This document shows positions 17,676 through 26,940 of a stretch of 64,000 bases of DNA, piece after piece. The stretch is from an uncultured Pseudomonadota bacterium (GTDB lineage: Bacteria; Pseudomonadota; Gammaproteobacteria; Burkholderiales; SG8-39). Position 1 is the stretch's first letter, and every line of letters begins with the position of its first letter. The stretch lies in NCBI GenBank assembly GCA_903829815.1, contig CAIKRR010000014.1, positions 62,001 to 126,000 of the forward strand, in the 5' to 3' direction. The notes under the pieces are model-generated. The model ran no database searches. It saw nothing but the letters and a program-made list of their open reading frames with translations, and was not told the DNA's origin. The position numbers and the translations under genes were made by a program.

Positions 17676-19399
17676 AATCCTTCGTGCGCGAAGAGGCCCT
17701 GGCGGCGCCCCTGATGCAGGCCAACATCGACACTGACCAGATCATCCGCATGCAGCGGCTGATCGAGTTTCCGCGCGGGGAACTGGGGCCTTATTGTCTT
17801 GAAGCCCTGCGCTTCGATGAGGACGGCAAGGAGCGCCCGGCGTTCGCGCCCCATACCCCGCGCTATCGCGGCGCAGGCATCCTGGTGGCGGCCGAGAACT
17901 TCGGTTGCGGCAGTTCGCGCGAACACGCGGTCTGGGCCCTGATCGACTGGGGTGTGCGTGCGGTCATCGCGCCGAGCTTTGGCGACATCTTCTACAACAA
18001 CAGCTTTCAGAACGGCCTGCTGCCAGTGCGCCTGCCGGCTGAAGAAGTCACGCGGATCGCGGCCGAACTCGAACGCGCCGACAAGCCACGCATCGCCATC
18101 GACCTGGAAGCCTGCACGGTCACGACCCCCGAGGGTCGGGTACTGCGCTTCGAGATCGAACCCGATCGCCGTGCCGGCCTGCTTCAGGGGCTGGACGACA
18201 TCGACATGACCCTGCTCGATCGTGCACTCATCGAGCAATTCCGGCGCGACGATGAGCGTACGCGCCCCTGGATCTACCGACAGACGGAACAAGCCATCAT
18301 GAAGAAAGTCCTCATCCTCGCCGGCGACGGTATCGGCCCGGAAATCATGGCGCAGACACGCCGGGTCGTCGAATGGTTCATGGCCCATCGCGACGTGCGG
18401 ATGGATCTGAACGAAGAACTGTTCGGCATCTCGGCCTGGAAGACCCACGGCAGCCTGATGCGCGAGGCGACCTGGAAGGCCATCAACGACAGCGACGCGA
18501 TCCTGTTCGGTGCCACCGGCTCACCCGAGTACGCGAAGATTCCGCCTGAACACAACAAGTTCGACCAGTTGTTGCGCATCCGCAAGGAACTCGACCTCTT
18601 CCTCAACCTGCGTCCCGTGCGTGCACTACCGGCCCTGGCGAGCGCCTCGACCCTGCGCCCCGAAGTGCTGGCCGGCACAGACCTCATGCTGGTGCGGGAA
18701 CTGGCAGGCGGCGTGTACTTCGGCACCCCCCGAGGCATCGAGACGATGCCCGACGGGCAGCGACGTGTCGTCAACACCATGGTCTACACCGAGTCGGAAA
18801 TCGCCCGCATCGCCCGCGCTGCCCTGTTGCTGGCGCGTGCCCGTGAGGGCAGGCTGTGCTCGATCGACAAGGCCAATGTGCTCGAGAACGGCGTGCTCTG
18901 GCGCGATGTGGTCGAGCGCGTGCATCGCGAGGAATTTGCCGATGTCGAACTCTCGCACCTGTATGTGGACAACGCAGCCATGCAACTGGTGCGCAATCCG
19001 CGTCAGTTCGACGTCATGGTCACGGAAAACCTCTTTGGCGACATCCTCTCGGACTGCGCCGCCATGGTGGCAGGATCCATTGGCATGCTGCCCTCGGCCT
19101 CGATGAATGCGCCCGATTCGACCCGACGCCAGGGCCTCTACGAGCCTATCCATGGCAGCGCCCCCGACATCGCCGGCCAGGGCGTGGCCAATCCGCTGGG
19201 CTCGATCCTGAGCTTTGCGATGTGCCTGCGTCACAGCTTCAATCTGCCCCAGGAGGCCCAGTTCCTCGAGGACGTCGTCGAACGCGTGGTCAGCGCCGGC
19301 ATTCGCACCCGCGACATCGCCGATGCCGGTCAGGCGAGCGTCAGCACGGTGCAGATGGGCGACGCCGTGATGCTCGAACTCGAGCGCTCGGCGACCTGA
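17672..19399 (+). CDS. leuDB: LeuD-LeuB fusion: isomerase small subunit joined to beta-decarboxylating dehydrogenase
   Basis: A single 575-codon frame holds two enzymes. Residues 1 to about 209 are LeuD-like (NIDTDQIIRMQRL, FGCGSSREHAVWAL, IAPSFGDIFYNNSFQNGLLP). Residues 210-575 are LeuB-like: MKKVLILAGDGIGPEI, the RIRKELDLFLNLRP substrate helix, VRELAGGVYFGTPRG, the catalytic Lys in SIDKANVLE, three metal Asp residues in HLYVDN and FGDILSD, and EPIHGSAPDIAG. LeuD ends at RPWIYRQTEQAI and LeuB begins with Met at 18299 with no stop between. No good ribosome site precedes that internal ATG, so a fused product is likely. In LeuD, the usual IIPK of the flexible loop reads IIRM and the NNC of the NNCF motif is NNS, which may shift specificity. 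Confidence 0.85.
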   Translation: MKSFVREEALAAPLMQANIDTDQIIRMQRLIEFPRGELGPYCLEALRFDEDGKERPAFAPHTPRYRGAGILVAAENFGCGSSREHAVWALIDWGVRAVIAPSFGDIFYNNSFQNGLLPVRLPAEEVTRIAAELERADKPRIAIDLEACTVTTPEGRVLRFEIEPDRRAGLLQGLDDIDMTLLDRALIEQFRRDDERTRPWIYRQTEQAIMKKVLILAGDGIGPEIMAQTRRVVEWFMAHRDVRMDLNEELFGISAWKTHGSLMREATWKAINDSDAILFGATGSPEYAKIPPEHNKFDQLLRIRKELDLFLNLRPVRALPALASASTLRPEVLAGTDLMLVRELAGGVYFGTPRGIETMPDGQRRVVNTMVYTESEIARIARAALLLARAREGRLCSIDKANVLENGVLWRDVVERVHREEFADVELSHLYVDNAAMQLVRNPRQFDVMVTENLFGDILSDCAAMVAGSIGMLPSASMNAPDSTRRQGLYEPIHGSAPDIAGQGVANPLGSILSFAMCLRHSFNLPQEAQFLEDVVERVVSAGIRTRDIADAGQASVSTVQMGDAVMLELERSAT

Positions 19400-19463
19400 T
19401 CGACCGACATCAGCGACCCACCCGCGCAAGAATCCACCGAACCATCACGCAAGGCTGCCCCTG

Positions 19464-20486
19464 ATGAACGATCGACGCCTGAGGGCCTCCGGACGGCTGC
19501 GCTGCGCGCTCGGTGGCCTCCTCCTTGCACCCCTCACGGTCCCGCTCGTCGCCCTGGTTCTGGGATCGATGGCACCCGATACGCAGGCCGCAGATGGCTT
19601 CCCCAACCGGCCGCTCCGCATGGTCGTGCCCTTCCCGCCCGGGGGTGGTTTCGATGCAGTCGCGCGGCCCTATGCCGAGAAACTGTCGTCGCTGCTCAAA
19701 CAGAACGTGCTCGTCGACAACCGGGCTGGTGCAGGAGGCAACATCGGTACCGCCGAGGTGGCGCGTGCGCCGCACGATGGGTACACGATCCTCTTTGCCA
19801 ACGAAATCCTCGCGACCAACCCCAATATGTACGCGAACGTGCCCTTCGATCCGATCAAGGACTTCGAGCCGATTTCGATGATTGCCACCACGCCGCTGGT
19901 TCTGGCGATCTACCCAGGCCTGGCCGCGAGGAACCTGAGCGAACTGATCACGCTCTCGGCCAGGGAGCCGATCACCTTCGGCACCCCAGGGGTGGGAACC
20001 TCACCGCATCTGTTCGGTGAACTGCTCAACCTGAAGACGCCCCTCAAGATGCGCCACGTACCGTACCGGGGCAGCGGTCCGGCCATCAGCGATGCCCTGG
20101 GCGGCCAGACCAATGCGGTGCTGACCAGTGCCTCGTCGCTCACGCAGCAGATTGCTGGCGGGCGGCTGCGCGGGATTGCCATCCTGAGCGAAAAGCGAAG
20201 CCCGCTATTGCCCGATGTGCCCGCGCTCGCCGAAGGCGGCATCGCCGGACTCACGCATGACATCTGGTACGTGACCATGGCACCGGCAGGCACGCCGCCT
20301 GCGGTGGTGGCCGAACTGCGCGAAGCCTCGATGGCCGCCATGCGTGACCCTGAGCTGACCGCGCGCCTGCGCCGGTTGGGCTTCGAACCCGTGGTGGGCG
20401 ATGACAAGGCGGTCAGCGCCCTCATCCGCAAGGACCTGCAACGCTGGAAGGATGTGGTCGCGCAGTCGAATATCCCGCGCGAATGA
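19464..20486 (+). CDS. Bug/TctC-family periplasmic receptor
   Basis: A 340-residue receptor with a signal peptide of about 42 residues ending DTQAADG. Landmarks are RMVVPFPPGGGFDAVARPYA, DNRAGAGGNIGTAEVARA and RHVPYRGSGPAISDALGGQ. It follows leuDB by 64 bases on the same strand and is probably the third gene of that unit, supplying a hydroxy- or dicarboxylate to the LeuCDB-like enzymes. It is convergent with the next Bug gene; the 97 bases between hold no clear terminator. Confidence 0.9.
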   Translation: MNDRRLRASGRLRCALGGLLLAPLTVPLVALVLGSMAPDTQAADGFPNRPLRMVVPFPPGGGFDAVARPYAEKLSSLLKQNVLVDNRAGAGGNIGTAEVARAPHDGYTILFANEILATNPNMYANVPFDPIKDFEPISMIATTPLVLAIYPGLAARNLSELITLSAREPITFGTPGVGTSPHLFGELLNLKTPLKMRHVPYRGSGPAISDALGGQTNAVLTSASSLTQQIAGGRLRGIAILSEKRSPLLPDVPALAEGGIAGLTHDIWYVTMAPAGTPPAVVAELREASMAAMRDPELTARLRRLGFEPVVGDDKAVSALIRKDLQRWKDVVAQSNIPRE

Positions 20487-20583
20487 TGAAATGCGGGGGG
20501 CACTCGCAGTCCGATGCCAAGGAATCCTGATTCAGTCGCCACGATGGGCGGCCGGCGTCACATCCGCCCATGACGATGGCCCG

Positions 20584-21561
20584 TCATTGCCCTTCCATCT
20601 GCGCAACACGTGCCACGCGGGCATAGCGCTCGCTGTCAGCCTTCATCATGGCTTTCATCTCGGCACTCGAGATGCCGCCCGGCACGATGCCCAGCGTGGC
20701 CAGCTTGCGCCGCAACTCGCTATCCTGGGCAGCCTGTGCCACCGCAGTGGCAAGCCGCTCGATGACCGCAGGCGGCGTCCCGGCCGGGGCCAGCAGACCC
20801 ATGGAGCCGGGGAACAGGATGTTTTCCATCCCCAGTTCGGCGAACGTCGGCACATCGGGCAAGGCAGCCGATCGTCGCTCGGTGGCCACCGCAACCACCT
20901 TCACCGAACCCTTCTGAATGAAGGCAGGCAAAGTGGTCAAGGCCTGAAACCCGATGGCCACTTCGCCGGTCGCCAGACCCTGCACCAGCGCCGGGCCACC
21001 TTTGTAGGGCACATGGGTAACCTTGACGCCGGCCTCTGCGAGCAAAGCCGCGGTGGCAAAGTGATGAATGGTGCCCATGCCCGGGGTACCGTAGTTGTAT
21101 TTGCCCGGTGATGACTTGAACAGCGCGATCAACTCGCGCAGATTGGCTTCAACCGGAAGATTCGCGCTCATGGCAAGAAACAGTGGCGTCGTGCCAAGGA
21201 TGCTGATCGGGCTGAAGTCACGCATGGCATCAAACGGCAACGACTTCATCAGTGCTGGCCCCACGGCCCACAACTGCACATCATTGACCAGCAAGGTATA
21301 GCCATCGGCGGCCGATCTGGCCACGAGGTCGGAGCCGACCACACCAAAGCCGCCTTGTCGGTTATCGATCACGAAGGGCTGCTGCAACAGCCGCCCCATT
21401 TCATTGCCAAACAGTCGCGCCATGGTGTCCGGAAAAGCGCCGGTCGTGTAGGGCACGACCAACCGGATCGGGCGATTCGGAAACTCATCACTGCGGGCCG
21501 GGGCGAGCAGCAGGGATGACAGCGCGACAACGCACGCGAAACTCGCGACGAGGCGTTTCAT
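20584..21561 (-). CDS. Bug/TctC-family periplasmic receptor
   Basis: A 325-residue receptor with signal peptide MKRLVASFACVVALSSLLLA and processing near ARSDE. It shows IRLVVPYTTGAFPDTMARLF (in place of the usual PPGG), DNRQGGFGVVGSDLVARSA and THVPYKGGPALVQGLATG. The start overlaps the stop of the hydratase-aldolase gene as ATGA, so translation is coupled to that catabolic enzyme. The receptor is therefore likely to bind an aromatic acid or its side-chain derivative, which is inference from context. Confidence 0.9.
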   Translation of the reverse strand: MKRLVASFACVVALSSLLLAPARSDEFPNRPIRLVVPYTTGAFPDTMARLFGNEMGRLLQQPFVIDNRQGGFGVVGSDLVARSAADGYTLLVNDVQLWAVGPALMKSLPFDAMRDFSPISILGTTPLFLAMSANLPVEANLRELIALFKSSPGKYNYGTPGMGTIHHFATAALLAEAGVKVTHVPYKGGPALVQGLATGEVAIGFQALTTLPAFIQKGSVKVVAVATERRSAALPDVPTFAELGMENILFPGSMGLLAPAGTPPAVIERLATAVAQAAQDSELRRKLATLGIVPGGISSAEMKAMMKADSERYARVARVAQMEGQ

Positions 21562-22535
21562 GCGGGCCTCGTCGCTGCACCATCGGGTCGCAAGCTGGCC
21601 CAGCGCTGGCCGCAGGCGCGAGCCGCCACGGCGTAATCGGTCGGCATGTGGTTGTAGGGAGGACGAACAGGTCCGGCACGACAATAAGCCGCCTCGTCCA
21701 TGCGGATTTTTTCAAGTTGAATGTTGTACGACCCGAAGATGTCCGGATCACTCATGATCGGCTTGACCGGTTCATGCGCCCAGGCAATCTGCGCGGCAAT
21801 GGCAGCTACAGCCGCCTCGTCGCCGCGTCTGACCGCATCGAGGATGGCCAGACAAGGCTCCGGGCCCATGCCCGCAGCAGTCGACCAGCAGGCGGTGGTG
21901 GTCGATGGCGAGAGGGCAAAGAAGTTCTGGATGGTCGACTCATTGGGCATGAAATGAATGCGCCCTGCGGTGGCTTCATGCAGCGCGGCCAGATTGGCCG
22001 GACGCGAGAACTTGGCCGAAGTCACCGTGGGTGCCTCGTGCGCGAGAGCCGTCCAGAACTCGGGGCCGAACTTGAACCGAAACGCACGCGCATTGGCGTA
22101 CACCATGATGGCCAGTGCCGGAAACAGGCTGGACAACTCACGGTAGTAGTCCACTGCCATCGGCAAGGTGACCGGCTGCCACATCGGCATGCCAAGCAAG
22201 GTGCCCTCGGCCCCCAGGTCCTGCACGAAGCGCAGGCGTCGCACAACCTCATGACCGCCCGCGGCAGTCGCCCCCACCAGAACCGGCACGCGCCGCGCCG
22301 TGGTCTCGATCACGCAGGCGACGAACGTCTCGTAGTCAGTCTGCGACAGGGTTGCGCACTCGCCCGTCGTACCGAGCACGATGAGGCCCGAGACGCCATC
22401 GGCAATCAGTTGATCGATGACCCGCGCGGTCTCGTCGGTATCGACAGTGTCGGTCGCGTCGAATCGGTCTGCGCCCGGCCGGGCTGGCGTTGGCAGGATG
22501 GCATACAGCCCCTGGAAGTCGCGTGCAACGAGCAT
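21558..22535 (-). CDS. DapA-superfamily hydratase-aldolase, NahE/PhdJ type
   Basis: A 325-residue TIM-barrel class I aldolase. The Schiff-base lysine is Lys175 (TVTSAKFSR), with the GTTGECATLS phosphate-loop equivalent at 55-64 and Tyr146 in VYANARAF. The sequence resembles trans-o-hydroxybenzylidenepyruvate hydratase-aldolases more than DapA: LLGMPMWQPVTLPMAVDYY, YNIQLEKIRMDEAAY and AGPVRPPYNHMP correspond to their conserved blocks. Such enzymes release pyruvate and an aromatic aldehyde during polycyclic-aromatic breakdown. A GGGAG site precedes the ATG at 22535. It lies between an NTF2-like gene (28 bases upstream) and a coupled Bug gene. Confidence 0.8.
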   Translation of the reverse strand: MLVARDFQGLYAILPTPARPGADRFDATDTVDTDETARVIDQLIADGVSGLIVLGTTGECATLSQTDYETFVACVIETTARRVPVLVGATAAGGHEVVRRLRFVQDLGAEGTLLGMPMWQPVTLPMAVDYYRELSSLFPALAIMVYANARAFRFKFGPEFWTALAHEAPTVTSAKFSRPANLAALHEATAGRIHFMPNESTIQNFFALSPSTTTACWSTAAGMGPEPCLAILDAVRRGDEAAVAAIAAQIAWAHEPVKPIMSDPDIFGSYNIQLEKIRMDEAAYCRAGPVRPPYNHMPTDYAVAARACGQRWASLRPDGAATRPA

Positions 22536-22563
22536 GATGTCTCCCTGATGCTGAGGGCCGCCT

Positions 22564-23025
22564 TCAGCGACCCTGCGCTCGGTCATAGTGGGTCACACGA
22601 TCGCGATCGACCATGATCGCGCGACTGGTCTTGCGCTGGAAACGCCAGTGCTCGCCAACGCGCACCAGCGTGTCCTGGTGGCGCAGCAGACCCAGCGGTG
22701 GCACGACCGCAACCGGTCCGCTCGCCGCGGTCGACCCCTCGTGTCGGTAGAGCGTGATGTACTGCGTGCTGTGCGCGCTGGTCTCGTCCACGACGCGCAC
22801 GCGCACATTGGACACCACATGAGCGGTCACCCAGTGGTCACGCTCACTCATGGCCTCGGCGATCTGGGTGCGCCCCTTCAACTCGGTGCCCAGGCGCACC
22901 CAGGCCCCATCGGCAGCGAACAGATCCAGCAGATCGGCGTAACGTTTTTCATCCAGACAGAGATAGAAGTCATGAATGAGCTGGGTGCAATCCCATTCGA
23001 TGGCGCGTTCGGTGGCCCGATCCAT
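22564..23025 (-). CDS. NTF2/SnoaL-like protein
   Basis: A 153-residue single-domain protein with the cone-shaped NTF2 layout: an N-terminal helix pair (TQLIHDFYLCLDEKRYADLL), FAADGAWVRLG, and C-terminal strands ending RFQRKTSRAIMVDRD. The fold occurs in ketosteroid isomerases, dehydratases and ring-hydroxylating dioxygenase small subunits; no dioxygenase large subunit is adjacent, so a small hydratase or isomerase role is more likely. It is the first gene of the minus-strand unit with the hydratase-aldolase and Bug receptor, divergent from the MhpA-like hydroxylase. Confidence 0.7.
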   Translation of the reverse strand: MDRATERAIEWDCTQLIHDFYLCLDEKRYADLLDLFAADGAWVRLGTELKGRTQIAEAMSERDHWVTAHVVSNVRVRVVDETSAHSTQYITLYRHEGSTAASGPVAVVPPLGLLRHQDTLVRVGEHWRFQRKTSRAIMVDRDRVTHYDRAQGR

Positions 23026-23059
23026 GGCGCATGTCTCCCGTGCCGGTTGGTCTTTTTCA

Positions 23060-23089
23060 AGGGCTCATCATAGTGTGCGCTCAAGCCCT
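23060..23089. promoter_or_regulatory. Inverted repeat in divergent promoter region
   Basis: The arms AGGGCT (23060-23065) and AGCCCT (23084-23089) are separated by 18 bases in the 140-base gap between the divergent NTF2-like and MhpA-like genes. The centre-to-centre spacing would suit a dimeric regulator, but the arms are short and no regulator gene is nearby. Confidence 0.25.
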
Positions 23090-23165
23090 GGTGCAACAGG
23101 AAAGCGCGCCTGCAGACGGCCGGGCGATCGGCCCTGTAGACACCTGCAAGGTCGACCCGTAACCT

Positions 23166-24845
23166 GTGCCACTGAACCGACCCATCACTCTCGCTACCGT
23201 GTCCGACGCCCAGCCTTCTGTTGCTCCGCGCGCCCGCGCACCTGCCGATTCAACCGTCCATGACATCGCACTGATTGGCCTGGGGCCTACCGGTGCGGTC
23301 GCTGCTGCCTTGCTCGGCAATCTGCGTGTCGCCGGGCGCCCCTTGCGTATTCTTGCGCTGGATCGCGCCAGCACGATCCATGACAAGCCAAGGGCAGTCG
23401 CACTCGACCACGAGATCATGCGCATCCTTCAAGAGTGCGGCATCGCCAAGGCACTGGGGCCACAACTCAGCCCATTCACGCTGTCGGAGAACTATGGCGC
23501 TGACGGACAACTGCTGCGCCGCGTCGGCATGCTGCCCAAGCCCTGGCCGCTGGGTTGGCCACCCACGGCCACGTTTCGCCAGCCCGATGCCGAGCAATTG
23601 CTGCGCGACCGGCTCGCGGCGCTCCCCGATGTCACCGTCATGCTGGGACAGTCACTGACGGCATTGAGTCAGGACTCGGACGGCGTCGACCTGAACCTGG
23701 AGGATGCCAGCGGCAGCACGCTCAGGGCGCGCGCACGCTATGTCATTGGCGCTGATGGGGCCTCGAGCACGGTACGACGCTTGCTGGGTGTCGAGGTCGA
23801 GGACTTTGGGTTCAATGCACCGTGGCTGGTGATCGATCTGCTCGCCAATGAGCGGGGCATTGAACGCCTGCCCAAGGTCAGTACCCACTTCTACGATCCG
23901 AAACGGCCTGGCATGTATGTCGTGTGTGGTGGCAACCACCGCCGCTTCGAATTCATGGTCTTGCCCGGCGAGGACCCCGAACAACTCGAGCAGGAAGCCA
24001 GTGTCTGGGCGCTGCTGGCACGCTGGATCAGTCCGCAAGATGCACAACTCTGGCGCCGTGCCAGCTATCGCTTCCGCTCGCTGGTAGCCCGAGAGTGGCG
24101 CCGCGGCCGGGTATTTCTGGCTGGAGACGCGGCACACCAGCAACCCCCCTTTCTTGGCCAGGGCATGTGCCAGGGCATTCGAGATGCGAGCAATCTGGCG
24201 TGGAAGCTTCATCAGGTGATGGCCGCCCAGGCGAGCGATGAGCTACTTGATACCTACTTCGAAGAGCGCAATGCCCATGTGCGATCGCTGCTTGACACCA
24301 TCCTGGGCATTGGCCGCTACATGTGCGTGCTCGACCCGGTGGCTGCACGAGCGCGCGATGCAGCACTGCTCGCGCGTAACGGCGGCGAGGTCAAGACCCT
24401 CATCCGCCAGGACCTCATGCCGGGTCTTGTGGCCGGCTGGCTCGCCCCCGAGCCACATCCGGCCTGCGGCACACTCTTCCCACAGCCGCGCGTACAGAGG
24501 GCGCGGGGAGCAACTGGCACGCCCGATGAAGACCTGCTTGATGACGCCGCGGGCACCGGCTGGCGTGTCGTGCTTGCGGTCACGGCAAGCGACTGGCAGG
24601 TTGTGTTGCCCACACCCTTGGGTGAGTTCATGCAGGTCGTTCCGATGGCATCTGCTCCAACCCAACCAGGCTGGATCGAGACCGACGGCATTGTCGCCGC
24701 CTGGTTTGAACGCCACCAGTGCAAGGCCACGCTCATCCGGCCTGATCACTATGTGCATGCGGCATGCGCTTCATCGACTGAATTGCACTCAGTGCTGCAC
24801 GGGCTCGCGAAACGACTCGCCGGTGAGATCCCGCAAGCGGGCTGA
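23166..24845 (+). CDS. FAD-dependent aromatic hydroxylase, MhpA-like
   Basis: A 559-residue class A flavoprotein monooxygenase. FAD motifs are GLGPTGAVAAAL (residues 38-49), the DG motif VIGADGASSTVRR near 195 and the GD motif VFLAGDAAHQQPPFLGQGMC near 315-330. The length and the long C-terminal thioredoxin-like region match 3-(3-hydroxyphenyl)propionate hydroxylases (MhpA). These hydroxylate a phenolic ring with NAD(P)H and oxygen before ring cleavage. The start codon is GTG and lacks a clear ribosome site; GTG at 23199 is an alternative. Divergent genes encode a hydratase-aldolase and a receptor, consistent with an aromatic pathway. No ring-cleavage dioxygenase is in the window. Confidence 0.8.
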   Translation: MPLNRPITLATVSDAQPSVAPRARAPADSTVHDIALIGLGPTGAVAAALLGNLRVAGRPLRILALDRASTIHDKPRAVALDHEIMRILQECGIAKALGPQLSPFTLSENYGADGQLLRRVGMLPKPWPLGWPPTATFRQPDAEQLLRDRLAALPDVTVMLGQSLTALSQDSDGVDLNLEDASGSTLRARARYVIGADGASSTVRRLLGVEVEDFGFNAPWLVIDLLANERGIERLPKVSTHFYDPKRPGMYVVCGGNHRRFEFMVLPGEDPEQLEQEASVWALLARWISPQDAQLWRRASYRFRSLVAREWRRGRVFLAGDAAHQQPPFLGQGMCQGIRDASNLAWKLHQVMAAQASDELLDTYFEERNAHVRSLLDTILGIGRYMCVLDPVAARARDAALLARNGGEVKTLIRQDLMPGLVAGWLAPEPHPACGTLFPQPRVQRARGATGTPDEDLLDDAAGTGWRVVLAVTASDWQVVLPTPLGEFMQVVPMASAPTQPGWIETDGIVAAWFERHQCKATLIRPDHYVHAACASSTELHSVLHGLAKRLAGEIPQAG

Positions 24846-24851
24846 ATCCGG

Positions 24852-26873
24852 TCAAGGGGATGGCCTCTGCAGGCGGCCAGCCAGTGCCGTCAGGTCTTCG
24901 GCTACGCGCTTGAGAACCGGCCTCCATGAACGGTCGGCCTGCTGCCGATAGAGCTTGACCGTTCGATACCAGGGGCAGTCATCACGATCGAGCAACCAGC
25001 GCCAATCGGGCACATGAGGCAACAAGACCCAGGTGATCTTGCCCAGCGCGCCGGCCAGATGAGCGATGCTCGTATCGGTGGTGACGACGAGGTCGAGGTG
25101 CGCCATCAGGGCAGCAGTCTGTGCGAAGTCGGCGGCGAAGTCCCTCACATCGTGACGCGCCGCCAGCACATCTCGGTCACGTTCAGGGACGGGATGTTGA
25201 ACGACGAAATACTCGAGAGGGCCCGAAGGCAGGGCGGTCTCGAATTCTGCAAGCGACATGCTGCGCAAACGATCGCCCGGGTAGGCCGCGTTGCCACTCC
25301 AGGTGATGCCCACACGCAGTGAACGCGCAGGACCCAGCCTCTGCCCCCACGCAGACACCGCCTCACGCGAAGCGAGCACATAAGGCGTCGGATCGGGAAT
25401 GCTCTCGAGCGTCGTTCCGAAGACAAGTGGCAGGGACATCAGCGGACAGTGGAAATCGAAGTCCGGCAAGGGCGTGCCCGCGGCAACGATCTGATCGGGC
25501 CCGGCCAGACAGTTCAACACCGGCAGCAAGGGCGGTTGCACCTCGAGGATGACCCGTGCCCCCCGAGCCGCCACCTGCGCGGCGTAGCGGCAGAACTGAA
25601 GCGTGTCACCCAGACCCTGCTCCGCATGAAGGAGCACGGTCTTGCCACGAACGTCCTGAATGCCCGACCATTGAGGCTGGGAAAAGTCACGCCGCGGCGC
25701 GCTGAAGTACTTGCTCTTCCAGCGCGCTTCGTACAGTGGCCAGCCGCGCTCGAAATCTCCGGTGAGCAGCAGGGTGAGCGACTTGTTCCAGCGTGCCTCC
25801 GCCAGTGCGGGATTCGTACGCAGCGCCTGGTCATAGCTCGAGAGCGCTTCGGTAGGGCGATTCAGCGCCATCCATGCAACGCCTCGATTCGAGTGGGCTT
25901 CTGCATAGGCAGGCTTGATGAGGAGCGCACGCTCGTAACTGGCAAGTGCCTCCGGGAGCCGATCCAGTTCCATCAAGGCAAGGCCGCGGCTGAAACACGC
26001 ATCGGCAAAGTCCGGTTGGATCTGCAACGCTCGCTCGTAGCTGGCGAGCGCATCATCGGGGCGGTTCGATTCACGGAGGGCATCCCCGCGATTCGCATGC
26101 GCCTGTGCGTTTTCAGGACTGATCGCGATCGCCCGATCGAGGCTCGCCACCGCTTCATTCCATCGCTTCAATGCCCTCAACGCGTTACCCCGGCTCAGGT
26201 GCGCCTGTGCATGACCGGGCCTGAGCCGGATCACCCGATCGAAACTGAGTACAGCCTCATCGGACCGCTCCAGATCCATCAGCGCAACACCCTGGTTGAA
26301 GCCGGCATCGACACAGTCAGGGTCGATCTCGATGGCGCGTGCAAAGCTGAGCACGGCCTCTTCGCTGCGCCCCAAGGCCCGCAGCGCCACGCCGCGACTC
26401 GACCAGGCCTCTGCGTAGCGCGGGCGAAGTGCGACGGCGCGATCGTGACTTTCGAGCGCTTCACCGGGTCGAGCCAACTTCTTCAGGGCCAGACCCAGGT
26501 TCTGGTGCGCCTCGGCGCGATCCGGATTCGCTGCAAGCGCGCGGCTGATCCATGAGACAGCCTCTTCCGGATCATCGCTTTGCCCGGCGATGACACCCGA
26601 CAGATGCAGCGCGTCGAAGTGGGTGGGCACCTGGGCCAGAACCTGCTCGTAGAGCGCCTTTGCCTGCGTCAATCGTCCTCGCTGATGGTGCTCGAGGCCC
26701 TGCATGAAGAGCGCCGCCACAGGGTCAGACCCAACGGCAGAAACCCTCGGGCTGTCGGCTGCAGGTCGCGGCGCAGGTTCTGCCCGGTCCTCGCCTCGAA
26801 TCACAACCACCTTGCCCCCGGAACGGGTCAGCGTGAATCGTCGGGCGATGGGGGCAGTCAAGATCGGAGCCAC
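24852..26873 (-). CDS. TPR-glycosyltransferase family 9-like protein
   Basis: A 673-residue protein. Residues about 50-390 are nine or ten tetratricopeptide repeats with very regular consensus (EAHSNRGVAWMALNRPTEAL and similar). The C-terminal 280 residues form a GT9/heptosyltransferase-like GT-B domain with LLHAEQGLGDTLQFCRY, RVGITWSGNAAYPGDRLRSM and VVTTDTSIAHLAGALG. Such fusions are common in proteobacteria and are thought to glycosylate proteins or surface polymers. The start is GTG with weak signals; Met57, just ahead of the first repeat, is an alternative. It is convergent with the MhpA-like gene (six bases between stops) and downstream of the broken pyruvyl transferase gene. Confidence 0.75.
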   Translation of the reverse strand: MAPILTAPIARRFTLTRSGGKVVVIRGEDRAEPAPRPAADSPRVSAVGSDPVAALFMQGLEHHQRGRLTQAKALYEQVLAQVPTHFDALHLSGVIAGQSDDPEEAVSWISRALAANPDRAEAHQNLGLALKKLARPGEALESHDRAVALRPRYAEAWSSRGVALRALGRSEEAVLSFARAIEIDPDCVDAGFNQGVALMDLERSDEAVLSFDRVIRLRPGHAQAHLSRGNALRALKRWNEAVASLDRAIAISPENAQAHANRGDALRESNRPDDALASYERALQIQPDFADACFSRGLALMELDRLPEALASYERALLIKPAYAEAHSNRGVAWMALNRPTEALSSYDQALRTNPALAEARWNKSLTLLLTGDFERGWPLYEARWKSKYFSAPRRDFSQPQWSGIQDVRGKTVLLHAEQGLGDTLQFCRYAAQVAARGARVILEVQPPLLPVLNCLAGPDQIVAAGTPLPDFDFHCPLMSLPLVFGTTLESIPDPTPYVLASREAVSAWGQRLGPARSLRVGITWSGNAAYPGDRLRSMSLAEFETALPSGPLEYFVVQHPVPERDRDVLAARHDVRDFAADFAQTAALMAHLDLVVTTDTSIAHLAGALGKITWVLLPHVPDWRWLLDRDDCPWYRTVKLYRQQADRSWRPVLKRVAEDLTALAGRLQRPSP

Positions 26874-26940
26874 TCTGGCGAGGCGTCGTGGTCAGCGAAA
26901 AAGGGCCCCGAAGCAGCGCTTGACACGGGTTGTTCCACCC

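Noticed and set aside
16239-19399. Firm assignment of the leuC-leuDB unit to leucine biosynthesis
   Set aside because: Motifs allow it, but the accessory context and altered LeuD residues leave a related hydroxyacid pathway equally open.
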